DNA of 64,000 bases from Paraburkholderia antibiotica (GTDB taxonomy: Bacteria; Pseudomonadota; Gammaproteobacteria; Burkholderiales; Burkholderiaceae): assembly GCF_012927125.1 (NCBI RefSeq), contig NZ_JABBFZ010000013.1, forward strand, positions 62,001 through 126,000, written 5' to 3'. The position numbers and the translations under genes are program-made. Positions 9,088 through 18,213 of this stretch are shown here, piece after piece; position 1 is the stretch's first letter; each line of letters starts with the position of its first letter. The notes beneath the pieces were generated by a model. The model worked only from the letters and a program-made list of their open reading frames with translations. It had not been told where the DNA came from and searched no databases.

Positions 9088-9558
9088 ATGTTCAACGTCG
9101 TTCTCGTAGAACCCGAAATTCCGCCGAACACCGGCAACGTGATCCGCCTGTGCGCGAACACCGGCGCGCGGCTTCATCTGATCGAGCCGCTCGGCTTCCC
9201 GCTCGACGACACCAGGATGCGCCGCGCCGGCCTCGACTATCACGAGTACGCGGAGATGAACGTGCATGCCGATTGGGCCGCGTTCGTCGCAAAAGAAACG
9301 CCGGACCCGACGCGTATGTTCGCGTTCACGACGCGCGGCTCGGGCCGTTTTCACGACCACGCGTTCCAACCCGGCGACTGGTTCGTGTTCGGCGCCGAAA
9401 CGCGCGGTCTACCGGACACGGTGCTCGAACGCTTCCCGAACGAACAGCGCGTGCGACTGCCGATGCGCCCCGGCAATCGAAGCCTGAATCTGTCGAACAC
9501 GGTGGCGATCGTGGTCTTCGAAGCGTGGCGTCAGGCCGGCTTCGAAGGGGGCAACTGA
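9088..9558 (+). CDS. trmL: tRNA (cytidine(34)-2'-O)-methyltransferase
   Basis: A 156-residue SPOUT methyltransferase of the TrmL type, which modifies the wobble base of certain leucine tRNAs. Diagnostic parts are the EPEIPPNTGNVIRLCANTG start, the FVFGAETRGLP motif and the C-terminal RSLNLSNTVAIVVFEAWRQ, which form the knotted SAM site. Length matches the family. The last 28 bp overlap the end of the oppositely oriented macrodomain gene. Confidence 0.93.
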   Translation: MFNVVLVEPEIPPNTGNVIRLCANTGARLHLIEPLGFPLDDTRMRRAGLDYHEYAEMNVHADWAAFVAKETPDPTRMFAFTTRGSGRFHDHAFQPGDWFVFGAETRGLPDTVLERFPNEQRVRLPMRPGNRSLNLSNTVAIVVFEAWRQAGFEGGN

Positions 9559-10091
9559 ACGCGGTCGAGTTCGGCCTTGTAGCGCGCGAACATCGCGTCG
9601 TCGAAACAGGCGAATGTCACGTGCCGCATATGCGGCGTGCGCGGCAAGGTATCGAGCACGGTCGCGACTGCGATGCGTACAGCATCGTCGGCGGGGAAAC
9701 GGTAAATGCCGCAACTGATCGCCGGAAAGGCGATGCTCGTGCATCGCGCATCGCGCGCGACTTCGAGCGAACGTTGGTAGCACGAGGCCAGCAGATCGGC
9801 TTCGCCATGCGCGCCGCCGCGCCAGACCGGACCCACCGCGTGAATCACGTGCTTTGCCGGCAGACGATAGCCGCCGGTGATTTTTGCGTCGCCGGTCGCG
9901 CAGCCGCCGAGCGTTTCGCATTCGCGCAGCAAGTCCTTGCCGGCCGCGCGATGGATCGCGCCATCCACGCCGCCTCCGCCCAATAGCGAGGTATTCGCGG
10001 CATTGACGATCGCGTCGACCGCGAGCGTCGTGATGTCGACCACGCGCGCTTCGAGCGAGCAAATTCCGTGACTGAAAGTGAAGGTAGGCAT
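9531..10091 (-). CDS. Macrodomain protein, O-acetyl-ADP-ribose deacetylase type
   Basis: A 186-residue macrodomain, YmdB-like. The binding-site motifs are VDAIVNAANTSLLGGGGVDGAIH (as two halves, VNAAN and GGGGVDGAIH), the GDAKITGGYRLPAKHVIHAVGP strand and the FPAISCGIYRFP loop. Such proteins hydrolyse ADP-ribose esters or bind ADP-ribose derivatives; the substrate here is not known. The ATG at 10091 has GAGG upstream. It follows gpsA by 95 bp on the same strand and overlaps trmL tail to tail. Confidence 0.9.
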   Translation of the reverse strand: MPTFTFSHGICSLEARVVDITTLAVDAIVNAANTSLLGGGGVDGAIHRAAGKDLLRECETLGGCATGDAKITGGYRLPAKHVIHAVGPVWRGGAHGEADLLASCYQRSLEVARDARCTSIAFPAISCGIYRFPADDAVRIAVATVLDTLPRTPHMRHVTFACFDDAMFARYKAELDRVQLPPSKPA

Positions 10092-10186
10092 AGGAACCTC
10101 GCTGGGCCGGGCTTCGATAACGAAGTGGACACCGAGGCGAAGCAGCCGTTCAACGCAGATAGCGCTAAACGGCTGATAGAAAAGGC

Positions 10187-11185
10187 TTATTCGGCTTTCG
10201 AATCGCGCCGCAGCAGCGCGCTGACCGCATCGCGCGGTGCCACGCCGTCGAACAGCACAGCACACACCGCCTGCGTGATCGGCATCTCGATCGCGTGAGC
10301 CCGTGCGATGGCGAGCACGGCCTGCGCGCAACGCACGCCTTCGGCCACGTGACCGAGGCCGCCGAGGATGTCGTCGAGCGTGCGGCCGCTGGCCAGTTGC
10401 AGACCCACGGTGCGGTTGCGCGACAGATCGCCGGTTGCCGTCAGAATCAGATCGCCGAGGCCGGTCAGGCCGGTGAAGGTTTCCGCGCGTCCACCGAGCG
10501 TCACGCCGAGGCGCGACATTTCAGCGAGCCCTCGCGTGACCAGCGCCGCGCGCGCATTGAGACCGAGCCCGAGACCGTCGGCAATGCCCGTCGCAATGGC
10601 CAGCACGTTTTTCACCGCGCCGCCCACTTCGACACCGACGACGTCGTCGCCGGTATAGATACGCATCGCGCCGTGATGGAACGCGGCAACCGTGCGCTCG
10701 CGGCATGCCGCCGACGGGCTCGCGACCGTCAACGCGACCGGCAATCCCTGCCCGACTTCGCGCGCGAAGCTCGGCCCGGACAGCACGCCGTTGCTCGCAT
10801 GCTGCGGCAATTCGGCGGCGACCACCTGATGCGGCAGCAATTGCGAATCGGCTTCGAAACCTTTGCACAGCCACACGATGTGCGCCGGCACCTTGCCCGC
10901 GTCGCGCATCGTGCGCAGCAGGCCGCGCAAACCGGCAACCGGCGTCGCGACGACGCACAGCGCGTCGTCGGCGAGCGCGTGATCAAGCGCCGCGCCGAGC
11001 GCGGCTTCATAGCGAAGCGCGGACGGCAACGCAACGCCCGCCAGATAGCGGGCGTTTTCATGCGAAGCGGAAAGCTCGGCGACGAGCGCGGCTTCCCGCG
11101 CCCACAACACCGTGTCGTGCCTTAAGGCCAGATGGCCGGCAAGGGCGGTGCCCCATGCGCCGGCGCCGAGAACGGCGACCTTCAT
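10187..11185 (-). CDS. gpsA: NAD(P)-dependent glycerol-3-phosphate dehydrogenase
   Basis: A 332-residue enzyme that makes sn-glycerol-3-phosphate for phospholipids. The N-terminal Rossmann motif LGAGAWGTALAGHLA, the LCKGFE and VLSGPSFAREV segments and the catalytic-lysine region GAVKNVLAIATGIADGLGLG are all present. The ATG at 11185 is used rather than the GTG three codons upstream. It is 19 bp downstream of secB, a pairing often seen in betaproteobacteria. Confidence 0.96.
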   Translation of the reverse strand: MKVAVLGAGAWGTALAGHLALRHDTVLWAREAALVAELSASHENARYLAGVALPSALRYEAALGAALDHALADDALCVVATPVAGLRGLLRTMRDAGKVPAHIVWLCKGFEADSQLLPHQVVAAELPQHASNGVLSGPSFAREVGQGLPVALTVASPSAACRERTVAAFHHGAMRIYTGDDVVGVEVGGAVKNVLAIATGIADGLGLGLNARAALVTRGLAEMSRLGVTLGGRAETFTGLTGLGDLILTATGDLSRNRTVGLQLASGRTLDDILGGLGHVAEGVRCAQAVLAIARAHAIEMPITQAVCAVLFDGVAPRDAVSALLRRDSKAE

Positions 11186-11204
11186 AGCCGGCACCGCGCG
11201 CGCC

Positions 11205-11681
11205 TTAATGCGTGACGCCGTTTTGCGCCGCGCCGTCCTGCTGGGCCGCGCTCAGTTGCGCGAGACGCTGCTCGTAGAGCGCCTGGAAGTTGATCTCGGC
11301 GAGGTGGATCGGCGGGAAGCCTGCGCGGGTGATCGCGTCGGCGATGTTCGAGCGCAGATACGGGAACAGGATGGTCGGGCAGGCGATGCCGACGAGCGGA
11401 TCGATCTGCTCGGCAGGAATGTTACGAATGTCAAAAATTCCGGCCTGCTTCGCTTCGATCAGGAACGCCACCTTGTCGGCCACCTTGGCCGTGACCGTAC
11501 CCGTCACGAGGATTTCGAACACGGATTCGGCAAGGCGCTCGGCCTTCACGTCGACTTCGACTTCGACCGACGGCATTTCCTGCTCGAGGAAGATCCCCGG
11601 CGAATTCGGCTGCTCGAGCGACATGTCCTTCAGATAGATGCGCTGGATGTTGAAGAACGGCTGGTTATTCTCGTCGGACAT
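11205..11681 (-). CDS. secB: Protein-export chaperone SecB
   Basis: A 158-residue cytoplasmic chaperone that keeps preproteins unfolded and hands them to SecA. It begins MSDENNQPFFNIQRIYLKD and carries the conserved CPTILFPYLRSNIADAITRAGF region (CPTILFPY then IADAITRAGFPP) with the C-terminal INFQALYEQR. Length is normal for the family. It lies between grxC and gpsA in a same-strand run. Confidence 0.96.
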   Translation of the reverse strand: MSDENNQPFFNIQRIYLKDMSLEQPNSPGIFLEQEMPSVEVEVDVKAERLAESVFEILVTGTVTAKVADKVAFLIEAKQAGIFDIRNIPAEQIDPLVGIACPTILFPYLRSNIADAITRAGFPPIHLAEINFQALYEQRLAQLSAAQQDGAAQNGVTH

Positions 11682-11826
11682 GATGGTGTTCCCTGATAGG
11701 TATGCGTGACGGCGGCCGATGCGTGCATGGGCCGCCAGATTGTTGCGCCGGCTCGCGCGCTCCACGAAGGAGCAGGCGCGCCGGCTGGTCGAGTGTCTGC
11801 CCGCGCGCGCGGCGCGGCAGGCAAAC

Positions 11827-12087
11827 TCAGGCTGCTTCGAGCAGCGGCGTCAGACCACCCGCGCGATCGAGCGCGGACAGATCATCATAGCCGCCGACGT
11901 GCGTCTCGCCGATGAACACCTGCGGCACCGTGCGACGACCGGTCCGGGTCATCATCTCTTCGCGACGGGCCGGGTCCTTGTCGATCAGTACTTTCTCAAC
12001 GTGCTCGACGCCGCGCGACTTTAAAAGACGTTCGGCCATCTGGCAATACGGGCACACCTGCGTGCTGTACATGATCACTTTATTCAC
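11827..12087 (-). CDS. grxC: Glutaredoxin 3
   Basis: An 86-residue glutaredoxin with the CPYC active site near residue 12, the TVPQVFIG cis-proline segment and the HVGGYDDL glutathione-binding loop. It reduces disulfides with glutathione. The GTG at 12087 is chosen because AAGGAG lies 7 nt upstream and it overlaps the rhodanese stop codon in a GTGA arrangement, implying translational coupling. It could begin at the later ATG, but that would shorten the first strand. Confidence 0.93.
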   Translation of the reverse strand: MNKVIMYSTQVCPYCQMAERLLKSRGVEHVEKVLIDKDPARREEMMTRTGRRTVPQVFIGETHVGGYDDLSALDRAGGLTPLLEAA

Positions 12088-12509
12088 TTGGCTGCTCCTT
12101 GTTTCACAACCGGCATACCGGCTTTCTGCCAGGCGTCGACGCCGCCCTCGAGAACATGGACTTCCGCGTATCCCGCTTCCTGCACGATACGCGCTGCCTT
12201 GTTCGACTGCTGGCCGGTCTGGCACACCAGCAGTACCGGGTTGCTCTTGTTCTTCGCGAGTTGCGCGACCTTCGCCTGCAATTCCGCGAATTCGAAGTGC
12301 CGTGCCGACGGCAGATGCCCGCTGGCGTAATCGGCGGACGACCGCAGGTCGATGACCGCCGCGTTGCGCCGGTTGATCAGCTGGGTCGCTTCCGCGGCCG
12401 AGAGGCCGCCGCGTCCGCGCCGGGTGATGGTCGGCCACAGTAGCAACCCACCAGAGATGAGGACGATTGCGATCAGTACAAGGTTGGTGTAATCGGTGAA
12501 AAACTTCAC
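12084..12509 (-). CDS. Membrane-anchored rhodanese-like protein
   Basis: A 141-residue protein with one N-terminal membrane helix (residues 8-27) and a rhodanese domain. The IDLRSSADYASGHLPSA loop and the active-site loop VCQTGQQS, with its catalytic cysteine near residue 95, are intact. Its sulfur acceptor is unknown. It is the first gene of the rhodanese-grxC-secB-gpsA run and overlaps grxC by 4 nt. Confidence 0.9.
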   Translation of the reverse strand: MKFFTDYTNLVLIAIVLISGGLLLWPTITRRGRGGLSAAEATQLINRRNAAVIDLRSSADYASGHLPSARHFEFAELQAKVAQLAKNKSNPVLLVCQTGQQSNKAARIVQEAGYAEVHVLEGGVDAWQKAGMPVVKQGAAK

Positions 12510-12554
12510 GGAAGATCCGCCGGAAAGAGAGAAATCGGAAAGGGGAATCCGCGC

Positions 12555-12598
12555 ATTATAAAATAACAGTTTGACGCGATGGCGACGCGCAGTAGAAG
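12555..12598. promoter_or_regulatory. Divergent promoter region, rhodanese and gpmA
   Basis: A perfect TATAAT reads on the minus strand at 12560-12555, 46 bp before the rhodanese start, but with no good -35. On the plus strand TTGACG (12571-12576) and TAGAAG (12593-12598) are 16 nt apart and would give gpmA a leader near 40 nt. Both are pattern matches only. Confidence 0.4.
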
Positions 12599-12645
12599 CG
12601 CCGCACAGCGCCCGACCGCTTCCTTACTACCGACCGGCAATTCTC

Positions 12646-13392
12646 ATGTACAAACTCGTTCTCATCCGCCACGGCGAATCGACGTGGAACAAGGAAAACC
12701 GCTTCACCGGCTGGGTCGACGTCGACCTCACCGAGCAGGGCAACCGCGAGGCGCAGCAGGCAGGCGTGCTGCTCAAGGAATCGGGCTACACGTTCGACAT
12801 CGCGTACACGTCGGTGCTCAAGCGCGCGATCCGCACGCTGTGGCACGTGCAGGACAAGATGGATCTGATGTACCTGCCCGTCGTGCATTCGTGGCGTCTG
12901 AACGAACGCCACTACGGCGCGCTGTCGGGTCTGAACAAGGCCGAAACGGCCGCAAAGTTCGGCGACGAACAGGTCCTGGTCTGGCGCCGCAGCTACGACA
13001 CGCCGCCGCCCGCGCTGGAGCCGACCGACGAGCGCGCGCCGTACAGCGACCCGCGTTACGCAAAGGTGCCGCGCGAGCAACTGCCGCTCACCGAGTGCCT
13101 GAAGGACACCGTGGCGCGCGTGCTGCCGCTGTGGAACGAGTCGATCGCGCCGGCCATCAAGTCGGGCCGCAACATTCTGATCGCCGCGCACGGCAACTCG
13201 ATCCGCGCGCTGGTCAAGTACCTCGACAACATCTCGGACAACGACATCGTCGGCCTCAACATTCCGAACGGCGTGCCGCTCGTCTACGAACTCGACGAAA
13301 ACCTGAAACCGATCACGCACTACTATCTGGGCGACCAGGACGCGATCGCGAAGGCGCAAGCCGCGGTCGCGAGCCAGGGCAAGGCGGGCTGA
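12646..13392 (+). CDS. gpmA: 2,3-bisphosphoglycerate-dependent phosphoglycerate mutase
   Basis: A 248-residue glycolytic enzyme interconverting 3- and 2-phosphoglycerate. It has the LIRHGEST motif with the phosphorylated histidine (about residue 9), the NRFTGWVDVDLTEQG segment, RLNERHYGALSGLNK and the second active-site histidine in AAHGNSIRAL. Size and motifs match the GpmA family. It is divergent from the rhodanese operon and is followed by a strong hairpin. Confidence 0.97.
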   Translation: MYKLVLIRHGESTWNKENRFTGWVDVDLTEQGNREAQQAGVLLKESGYTFDIAYTSVLKRAIRTLWHVQDKMDLMYLPVVHSWRLNERHYGALSGLNKAETAAKFGDEQVLVWRRSYDTPPPALEPTDERAPYSDPRYAKVPREQLPLTECLKDTVARVLPLWNESIAPAIKSGRNILIAAHGNSIRALVKYLDNISDNDIVGLNIPNGVPLVYELDENLKPITHYYLGDQDAIAKAQAAVASQGKAG

Positions 13393-13406
13393 TCGCCGCG
13401 CTGGCC

Positions 13407-13440
13407 GTGTGTCCCGCGCGGCTAAACGCGCGGGACACAC
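13407..13440 (+). terminator. 14-bp perfect hairpin after gpmA
   Basis: Arms GTGTGTCCCGCGCG and CGCGCGGGACACAC pair perfectly around a 6-nt loop, 15 bp after the gpmA stop. No T run follows on the plus strand, so it may be an mRNA-end stabiliser or a factor-assisted terminator. Confidence 0.5.
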
Positions 13441-13783
13441 GAAGCCAGCCGGAGCGGAAAGAAATACTGTATTGCGCCGGATGGCCAGAGTCGCGGCCAC
13501 GGCGCGGTCCACGGCGAGGGTTAGCGCCGCCGCGGATGCCAGCCTCGTGCATCGCCCCTGGGTTAGCGTTGCCTCAGCCTTGCACGGCAAGCATCCTCCT
13601 CGCCCCGTCGCGCGTTACGTTGCACTGCTGCGCAGACTCGGGCCGGATCTCGCGAACCAGGACCTTCCCGTACTGTCGAAGCACGATTGTTTGCACCGCG
13701 CCCTGAGCAGGCGGGTGTGCAGTTATACTTGTCCGTCCAATCTTTATCGACGCTGCCACGCGCTTCCGACCGCAACAGACTCT
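13441..13783. other. Gap between gpmA hairpin and ctpA
   Basis: No convincing gene. A TATACT on the plus strand at 13724-13729, 55 bp before the ctpA start, could be its -10, but I see no matching -35. Confidence 0.35.
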
Positions 13784-15367
13784 ATGCGAAAGAACCTGAA
13801 AAATATCGGCCTGATTGCCGCGGGCCTTGCTACCGGTGTCTTTGCCACCCTGCAATTCTCCGCCTCGGCCGAGCAACCCGCGAGTGCCGTGGTTGCCCCG
13901 CTGCCGCTAGACCAGCTCAGGCTCTTTGCCGAAGTGTTCGGGCAGATCAAGCACGAATACGTCGAACCGGTCGACGACAAAAAGCTCCTCACCGCCGCAA
14001 TCAAGGGCATGGTGTCGAGCCTCGACCCACACTCGTCGTATCTCGACAAGACCGATTACGAAGAGCTGCAAGAACAAACCAAGGGCCGCTTCGCGGGCCT
14101 CGGCATCGAAATTTCGTCGGAAGACGGCCTGATCAAGGTGATTTCGCCGATCGAGGACACGCCTGCGTTCCGCGCCGGCATCCGTCCGGGCGACCTGATC
14201 ACGCGTATCAACGACAAGCCCGTGCGCGGCATGACGCTCGACCAGGCGGTCAAGCAGATGCGCGGCGAGCCGGGCACCAAGGTCACGCTGACCATCTTCC
14301 GCAAGACCGACGACCGCACGTTCCCGCTCACCGTGACGCGCGCGATCATCAAGGTGCAGTCGGTCAAGGGCAAGATCGTGGCGCCGGGCTTCGCGTACGT
14401 GCGCATCACGAGCTTCCAGGAACGCACCACGCCCGATCTCGCAGCCAAGCTGCAGGACCTCGCGCGCCAGGAGCCGAACCTGAAGGGCGTGATCCTCGAT
14501 CTGCGTAACAACGGCGGCGGTCTGCTGCAAAGCGCGGTCGGCGTCGCCGGCGCGTTCCTGCCGCCGAACTCGGTGGTGGTGTCGACCAACGGCCAGATTC
14601 CGGATTCGAAGCAGATCTACCGCGATACCTACGACAACTATCGCCTGCAATCCTTCGACAGCGATCCGCTGAAGGACGTCCCGGCGATCTTCAAGACCGT
14701 GCCGATGATCGTGCTGACCAACGCCTACTCGGCGTCGGCATCGGAAATCGTCGCGGGCGCGCTGCAGGACCAGCACCGCGCGCTGATCCTCGGTAAGACC
14801 ACGTTCGGCAAGGGCTCGGTGCAGACCGTGCGTCCGATGACCGCCGACACCGCGCTGCGTCTGACCACCGCGTACTACTACACGCCGAGCGGCCGCTCGA
14901 TCCAGAACAAGGGTATCCGCCCCGATCTGCCGGTCGATCAATACGCGGACGGCGATCCGGACGACGCGCTCGTGACCCGCGAAGTCGACTACTCGAATCA
15001 CCTGGCGAACACCCAGGATCCGAACGAGAAGAAGGAAGCGGAGCAGCGCGAGCAGGAGCGCATGGAGCAACTGCGTCAGCTCGAAGAGCAGAATGACAAG
15101 AAAACGCCGGAACAGCGCCAGAAGGATCGCGAGCGCAAGCCGGTGGAATTCGGTTCGGCCGACGACTACATGCTGCAGCAGGCGCTCAACAAGCTCGAAG
15201 GCAAGCAGGTGCAGGAATCGAAGTCGATCATGGAGCGCCGGCTCGCGCAGAACAAGCCGGCCACGTCGGCTTCCGCGCCGGTCGCGGTGAAACCGACCCA
15301 ACCGGTACCGGGCGCATCGGGACCGGCACCGGCTTCGGCACCCGCGGCAGCTCCGGCCGGCAAGTAA
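13784..15367 (+). CDS. ctpA: S41 family C-terminal processing peptidase
   Basis: A 527-residue exported serine protease. An N-terminal hydrophobic segment (residues 8-26) acts as signal or anchor. A PDZ domain follows (about 95-180, with GLGIEIS and AFRAGIRPGDLI), then the tail-specific protease core with ILDLRNNGGGLL and the catalytic serine in AYSASASEIVAGAL, and the lysine in LGKTTFGKGSVQT. The charged C-terminal tail (QREQERMEQLRQLEEQ) may form a coiled coil before an Ala/Pro-rich end. Family members trim or degrade envelope proteins. Confidence 0.94.
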   Translation: MRKNLKNIGLIAAGLATGVFATLQFSASAEQPASAVVAPLPLDQLRLFAEVFGQIKHEYVEPVDDKKLLTAAIKGMVSSLDPHSSYLDKTDYEELQEQTKGRFAGLGIEISSEDGLIKVISPIEDTPAFRAGIRPGDLITRINDKPVRGMTLDQAVKQMRGEPGTKVTLTIFRKTDDRTFPLTVTRAIIKVQSVKGKIVAPGFAYVRITSFQERTTPDLAAKLQDLARQEPNLKGVILDLRNNGGGLLQSAVGVAGAFLPPNSVVVSTNGQIPDSKQIYRDTYDNYRLQSFDSDPLKDVPAIFKTVPMIVLTNAYSASASEIVAGALQDQHRALILGKTTFGKGSVQTVRPMTADTALRLTTAYYYTPSGRSIQNKGIRPDLPVDQYADGDPDDALVTREVDYSNHLANTQDPNEKKEAEQREQERMEQLRQLEEQNDKKTPEQRQKDRERKPVEFGSADDYMLQQALNKLEGKQVQESKSIMERRLAQNKPATSASAPVAVKPTQPVPGASGPAPASAPAAAPAGK

Positions 15368-15380
15368 AGCAGTAAGCCGC

Positions 15381-15417
15381 GTGTGTGTTCGTAGCTCGAA
15401 AGGCTGCGAACACACGC
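15381..15417 (+). terminator. Hairpin after ctpA
   Basis: GTGTGTGTTCG pairs with CGAACACACGC (one G-U pair) around a 15-nt loop, 13 bp past the ctpA stop. No T run follows, so termination activity is uncertain. Confidence 0.4.
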
Positions 15418-15610
15418 CGCGAGTGCGCCAGCAAAGTCGCCGTATGACCGGCAACGCGCCACGGCAAGCAGTACAACGAGTCACCCAGGTCCGCCCCAAC
15501 GCAGACCGCAACAACCCACCCTCCCCGCGCGACTAAAATAACAGCGATGCAACGCGCGCCGCGGACCGCCGGTCCGTCTGCCGTTGCGCGACACCATCGC
15601 GCGTCCCGCC

Positions 15611-16369
15611 ATGAATGACGATCAACTCCTCCGCTATTCCCGCCATATTCTCGTCGACGAAATCGGCATCGAAGCGCAGCAGCGTTTTATCGACGCTCAC
15701 GCGATCATCGTCGGCGCGGGCGGCCTTGGCTCGCCGGCCGCGTTGTATCTCGCGGCTGCCGGCGTCGGCCGTCTGACGCTCGTCGATGCCGATACGGTCG
15801 ATCTGACCAATCTGCAGCGGCAGATCCTGCACGTGAGCGAATCGGTCGGGCGCAAGAAGGTCGAATCCGGGCGTGACATGCTCGCGCGGATCAACCCCGA
15901 GGTCGTCGTCGAGGCGGTGGCCGAGCGCGTCGACGATGCGTGGCTCGATCGCGAGGTGCCGCACGCGACGGTCGTGCTCGATTGCACCGATAACTTCGCG
16001 ACGCGTCACGCGATCAACCGCGCGTGCGTCAGGCATCGCGTGCCGCTGGTGTCGGGCGCGGCGCTGCGTTTCGACGGCCAGATCAGCACCTTCGACTTCC
16101 GCGACGACACATCGCCGTGCTACGCGTGCGTGTTTCCCGAAGACCAGCCGTTCGAAGAGGTCGCGTGTTCGACGATGGGCGTGTTCGCGCCGACGGTCGG
16201 CATCATCGGTTCGATGCAGGCCGCCGAAGCGTTGAAGGTGATCGGGGAAATCGGCACGCCGCTCACGGGCCGCCTGACGATGCTCGATTCGCTCCGGATG
16301 GAATGGAGCACGATGCGCATCGGACGTCAGCCGGATTGTCCAGTATGTGGACACGCGCACCGCTCGTGA
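15611..16369 (+). CDS. moeB: ThiF/MoeB-type adenylyltransferase
   Basis: A 252-residue E1-like enzyme that adenylates the C-terminal Gly of a ubiquitin-fold sulfur carrier (MoaD or ThiS). It shows RYSRHILVDEIG, the ATP-binding VGAGGLGSPAALYLAAAG, VDADTVDLTNLQRQ, a CYACVF...CPVC zinc site and the catalytic cysteine in VACSTMGVFAP. There is no C-terminal rhodanese domain. No molybdopterin or thiamine genes adjoin it, so the partner carrier cannot be named from context. Confidence 0.85.
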   Translation: MNDDQLLRYSRHILVDEIGIEAQQRFIDAHAIIVGAGGLGSPAALYLAAAGVGRLTLVDADTVDLTNLQRQILHVSESVGRKKVESGRDMLARINPEVVVEAVAERVDDAWLDREVPHATVVLDCTDNFATRHAINRACVRHRVPLVSGAALRFDGQISTFDFRDDTSPCYACVFPEDQPFEEVACSTMGVFAPTVGIIGSMQAAEALKVIGEIGTPLTGRLTMLDSLRMEWSTMRIGRQPDCPVCGHAHRS

Positions 16370-16406
16370 TGCGGTGTCATGCATGCCGTCCAGCGGACTG
16401 CTGAAA

Positions 16407-16438
16407 TAAAAAAACGCCGCACACGTGCGGCGTTTTTT
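16407..16438. terminator. Bidirectional intrinsic terminator between moeB and ptsI
   Basis: A 7-bp GC stem (CGCCGCA with TGCGGCG, 4-nt loop) is flanked by seven As and six Ts, so it can stop transcripts from both convergent genes. Confidence 0.9.
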
Positions 16439-16467
16439 ATTCAACGGCCCGGCAAAGCGCCTCGAAC

Positions 16468-18213
16468 TCACACCAGCGCGACCCGCTTGAGCGCCGCCTG
16501 CACTTCTTCCGGCTCGAACGATGCGAGCACGTCGGCGACCGGCTTCTCGAGCGTCTTCACATGCGAGCGCAGCACTTCCTGCTTGACCTCCAGCAACTGG
16601 CTCGGATGCATCGAAAACTCGGTGAGGCCCATGCCGAGCAGCAGACGCGTCATTGCCGGATCGCCGGCCATCTCGCCACAGACCGACACCGGCACGCCCG
16701 CGCGCTTCGCCTCGCGCAGCGTGAACGCGATCAGATGCAGCACCGCCGGATGCAACGGGTCGTACAGATGCGCGACCGCGTTGTCCGCGCGGTCGATCGC
16801 GAGCGTGTACTGGATCAGATCGTTGGTACCGATCGACAGGAAATCGAGCCGCTTCAGAAACAGCGGCAACGCGATCGCGGCAGCCGGAATCTCGATCATC
16901 GCGCCGACCTGCACGTTCGGATCATAGGCGATGCCCGCATCGTCGAGCTGACGCTTGGCCTCGCGGATCAGGTCGAGCGTCTGGTCGATTTCCTGCGCAT
17001 GCGCGAGCATCGGAATCAGGATCTTGACCTTGCCGAACGCCGACGCGCGCAGAATGGCGCGCAACTGCGTGAGGAACATCTGCGGTTCGGACAGGCTCCA
17101 GCGAATCGCCCGCAGCCCAAGCGCCGGATTCGCGGCGGTTTCGTAGCCATCGCCGGCGCTCATCGAATCGAGCGGCTTGTCGGCGCCGACGTCGATCGTG
17201 CGGATCGTCACCGGCAAACCGTTCATCAACTCGACCGCGCGACGATACGCGGCGAACTGCTCCTCTTCTTCAGGCAGCCGATCCTTGTGATTCATGAACA
17301 GGAACTCGGTACGGAACAGCCCCACGCCGGTCGCGCCCGACTCGATCGCCGCGCGCGCGTCGTCGGGCAATTCGATGTTCGCGCACAGTTCGATGCGCGT
17401 GCCGCACAGCGTTTGCGTCGGCGAAAACTTGAGGCGCTGCAGCTTGCGCTGCTCGAGCTCCTTCTCGCTTTGCCGATACGAGTACTCTTCGAGCACGATC
17501 GGCGCAGGATCGACGATCACGATGCCATGATCGCCATCGACGATGATCAGGTCGTCCTGGCGGATCAGCGCGCTCGCGTGCTGCACGCCGACCGCGGCCG
17601 GAATGCCCAGGCTGCGCGCGACGATCGCGGTATGCGACGTGCGCCCGCCGAGATCGGTGACGAAGCCCTGGAACGTCTGCGTCTTGAACTGCATCATGTC
17701 GGCCGGCGCGATGTCGTGCGCGACCACGATCATTTCATCGCACGCGCCGTGCACGCCGTCCGCGAGATTCGACGCGCCGGCGAGCGCTTTCAGCACGCGC
17801 TCGACCACCTGCTCGATGTCGGCTTTGCGCTCGCGCAGGTACTCGTCTTCGATGTCGTCGAAATGGCGCGACAGGCGTTCGAGCTGCTCGGTCAACGCCC
17901 ATTCGACGTTGTAGCGACGCGTGCGGATCAGGTCGATGGTTTCCTGCACGAGCATCGCGTCGTTCAGGATCATCGTATGGACGTCGATGAACGCGCCCAT
18001 TTCGCTGGGCGCGTCGGCAGCGAGATCGGCTCGCAGCGTGTTGAGCTCTTCATGCACGCGTTGCTGAGCAGCGCGAAAACGCGCGACCTCCCCTTCGATC
18101 TGGGCAGGTTCGATCAGATAGTGGTCGACGTCGAGTGCAGCCGGGGCGATCAGATAGGCCCGCCCGATGGCGATACCGCGTGACACGGGAATTCCATGCA
18201 GCGTGAACGACAC
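16468..18213 (-). CDS. ptsI: Phosphoenolpyruvate-protein phosphotransferase (enzyme I)
   Basis: A 581-residue enzyme I, which moves phosphate from phosphoenolpyruvate to HPr. The phosphorylated histidine lies in GGRTSHTAIVARSLGIPA (about residue 190); the C-terminal PEP-binding barrel has GVGLFRTEFLFM, ILIPML and the GTNDLIQYTLAIDR motif. The GTG at 18213 is chosen because AGGAGG lies 5 nt upstream; an upstream GTG abuts that site and is not usable. It is separated from ptsH by 366 bp that include a terminator. Confidence 0.96.
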   Translation of the reverse strand: MSFTLHGIPVSRGIAIGRAYLIAPAALDVDHYLIEPAQIEGEVARFRAAQQRVHEELNTLRADLAADAPSEMGAFIDVHTMILNDAMLVQETIDLIRTRRYNVEWALTEQLERLSRHFDDIEDEYLRERKADIEQVVERVLKALAGASNLADGVHGACDEMIVVAHDIAPADMMQFKTQTFQGFVTDLGGRTSHTAIVARSLGIPAAVGVQHASALIRQDDLIIVDGDHGIVIVDPAPIVLEEYSYRQSEKELEQRKLQRLKFSPTQTLCGTRIELCANIELPDDARAAIESGATGVGLFRTEFLFMNHKDRLPEEEEQFAAYRRAVELMNGLPVTIRTIDVGADKPLDSMSAGDGYETAANPALGLRAIRWSLSEPQMFLTQLRAILRASAFGKVKILIPMLAHAQEIDQTLDLIREAKRQLDDAGIAYDPNVQVGAMIEIPAAAIALPLFLKRLDFLSIGTNDLIQYTLAIDRADNAVAHLYDPLHPAVLHLIAFTLREAKRAGVPVSVCGEMAGDPAMTRLLLGMGLTEFSMHPSQLLEVKQEVLRSHVKTLEKPVADVLASFEPEEVQAALKRVALV

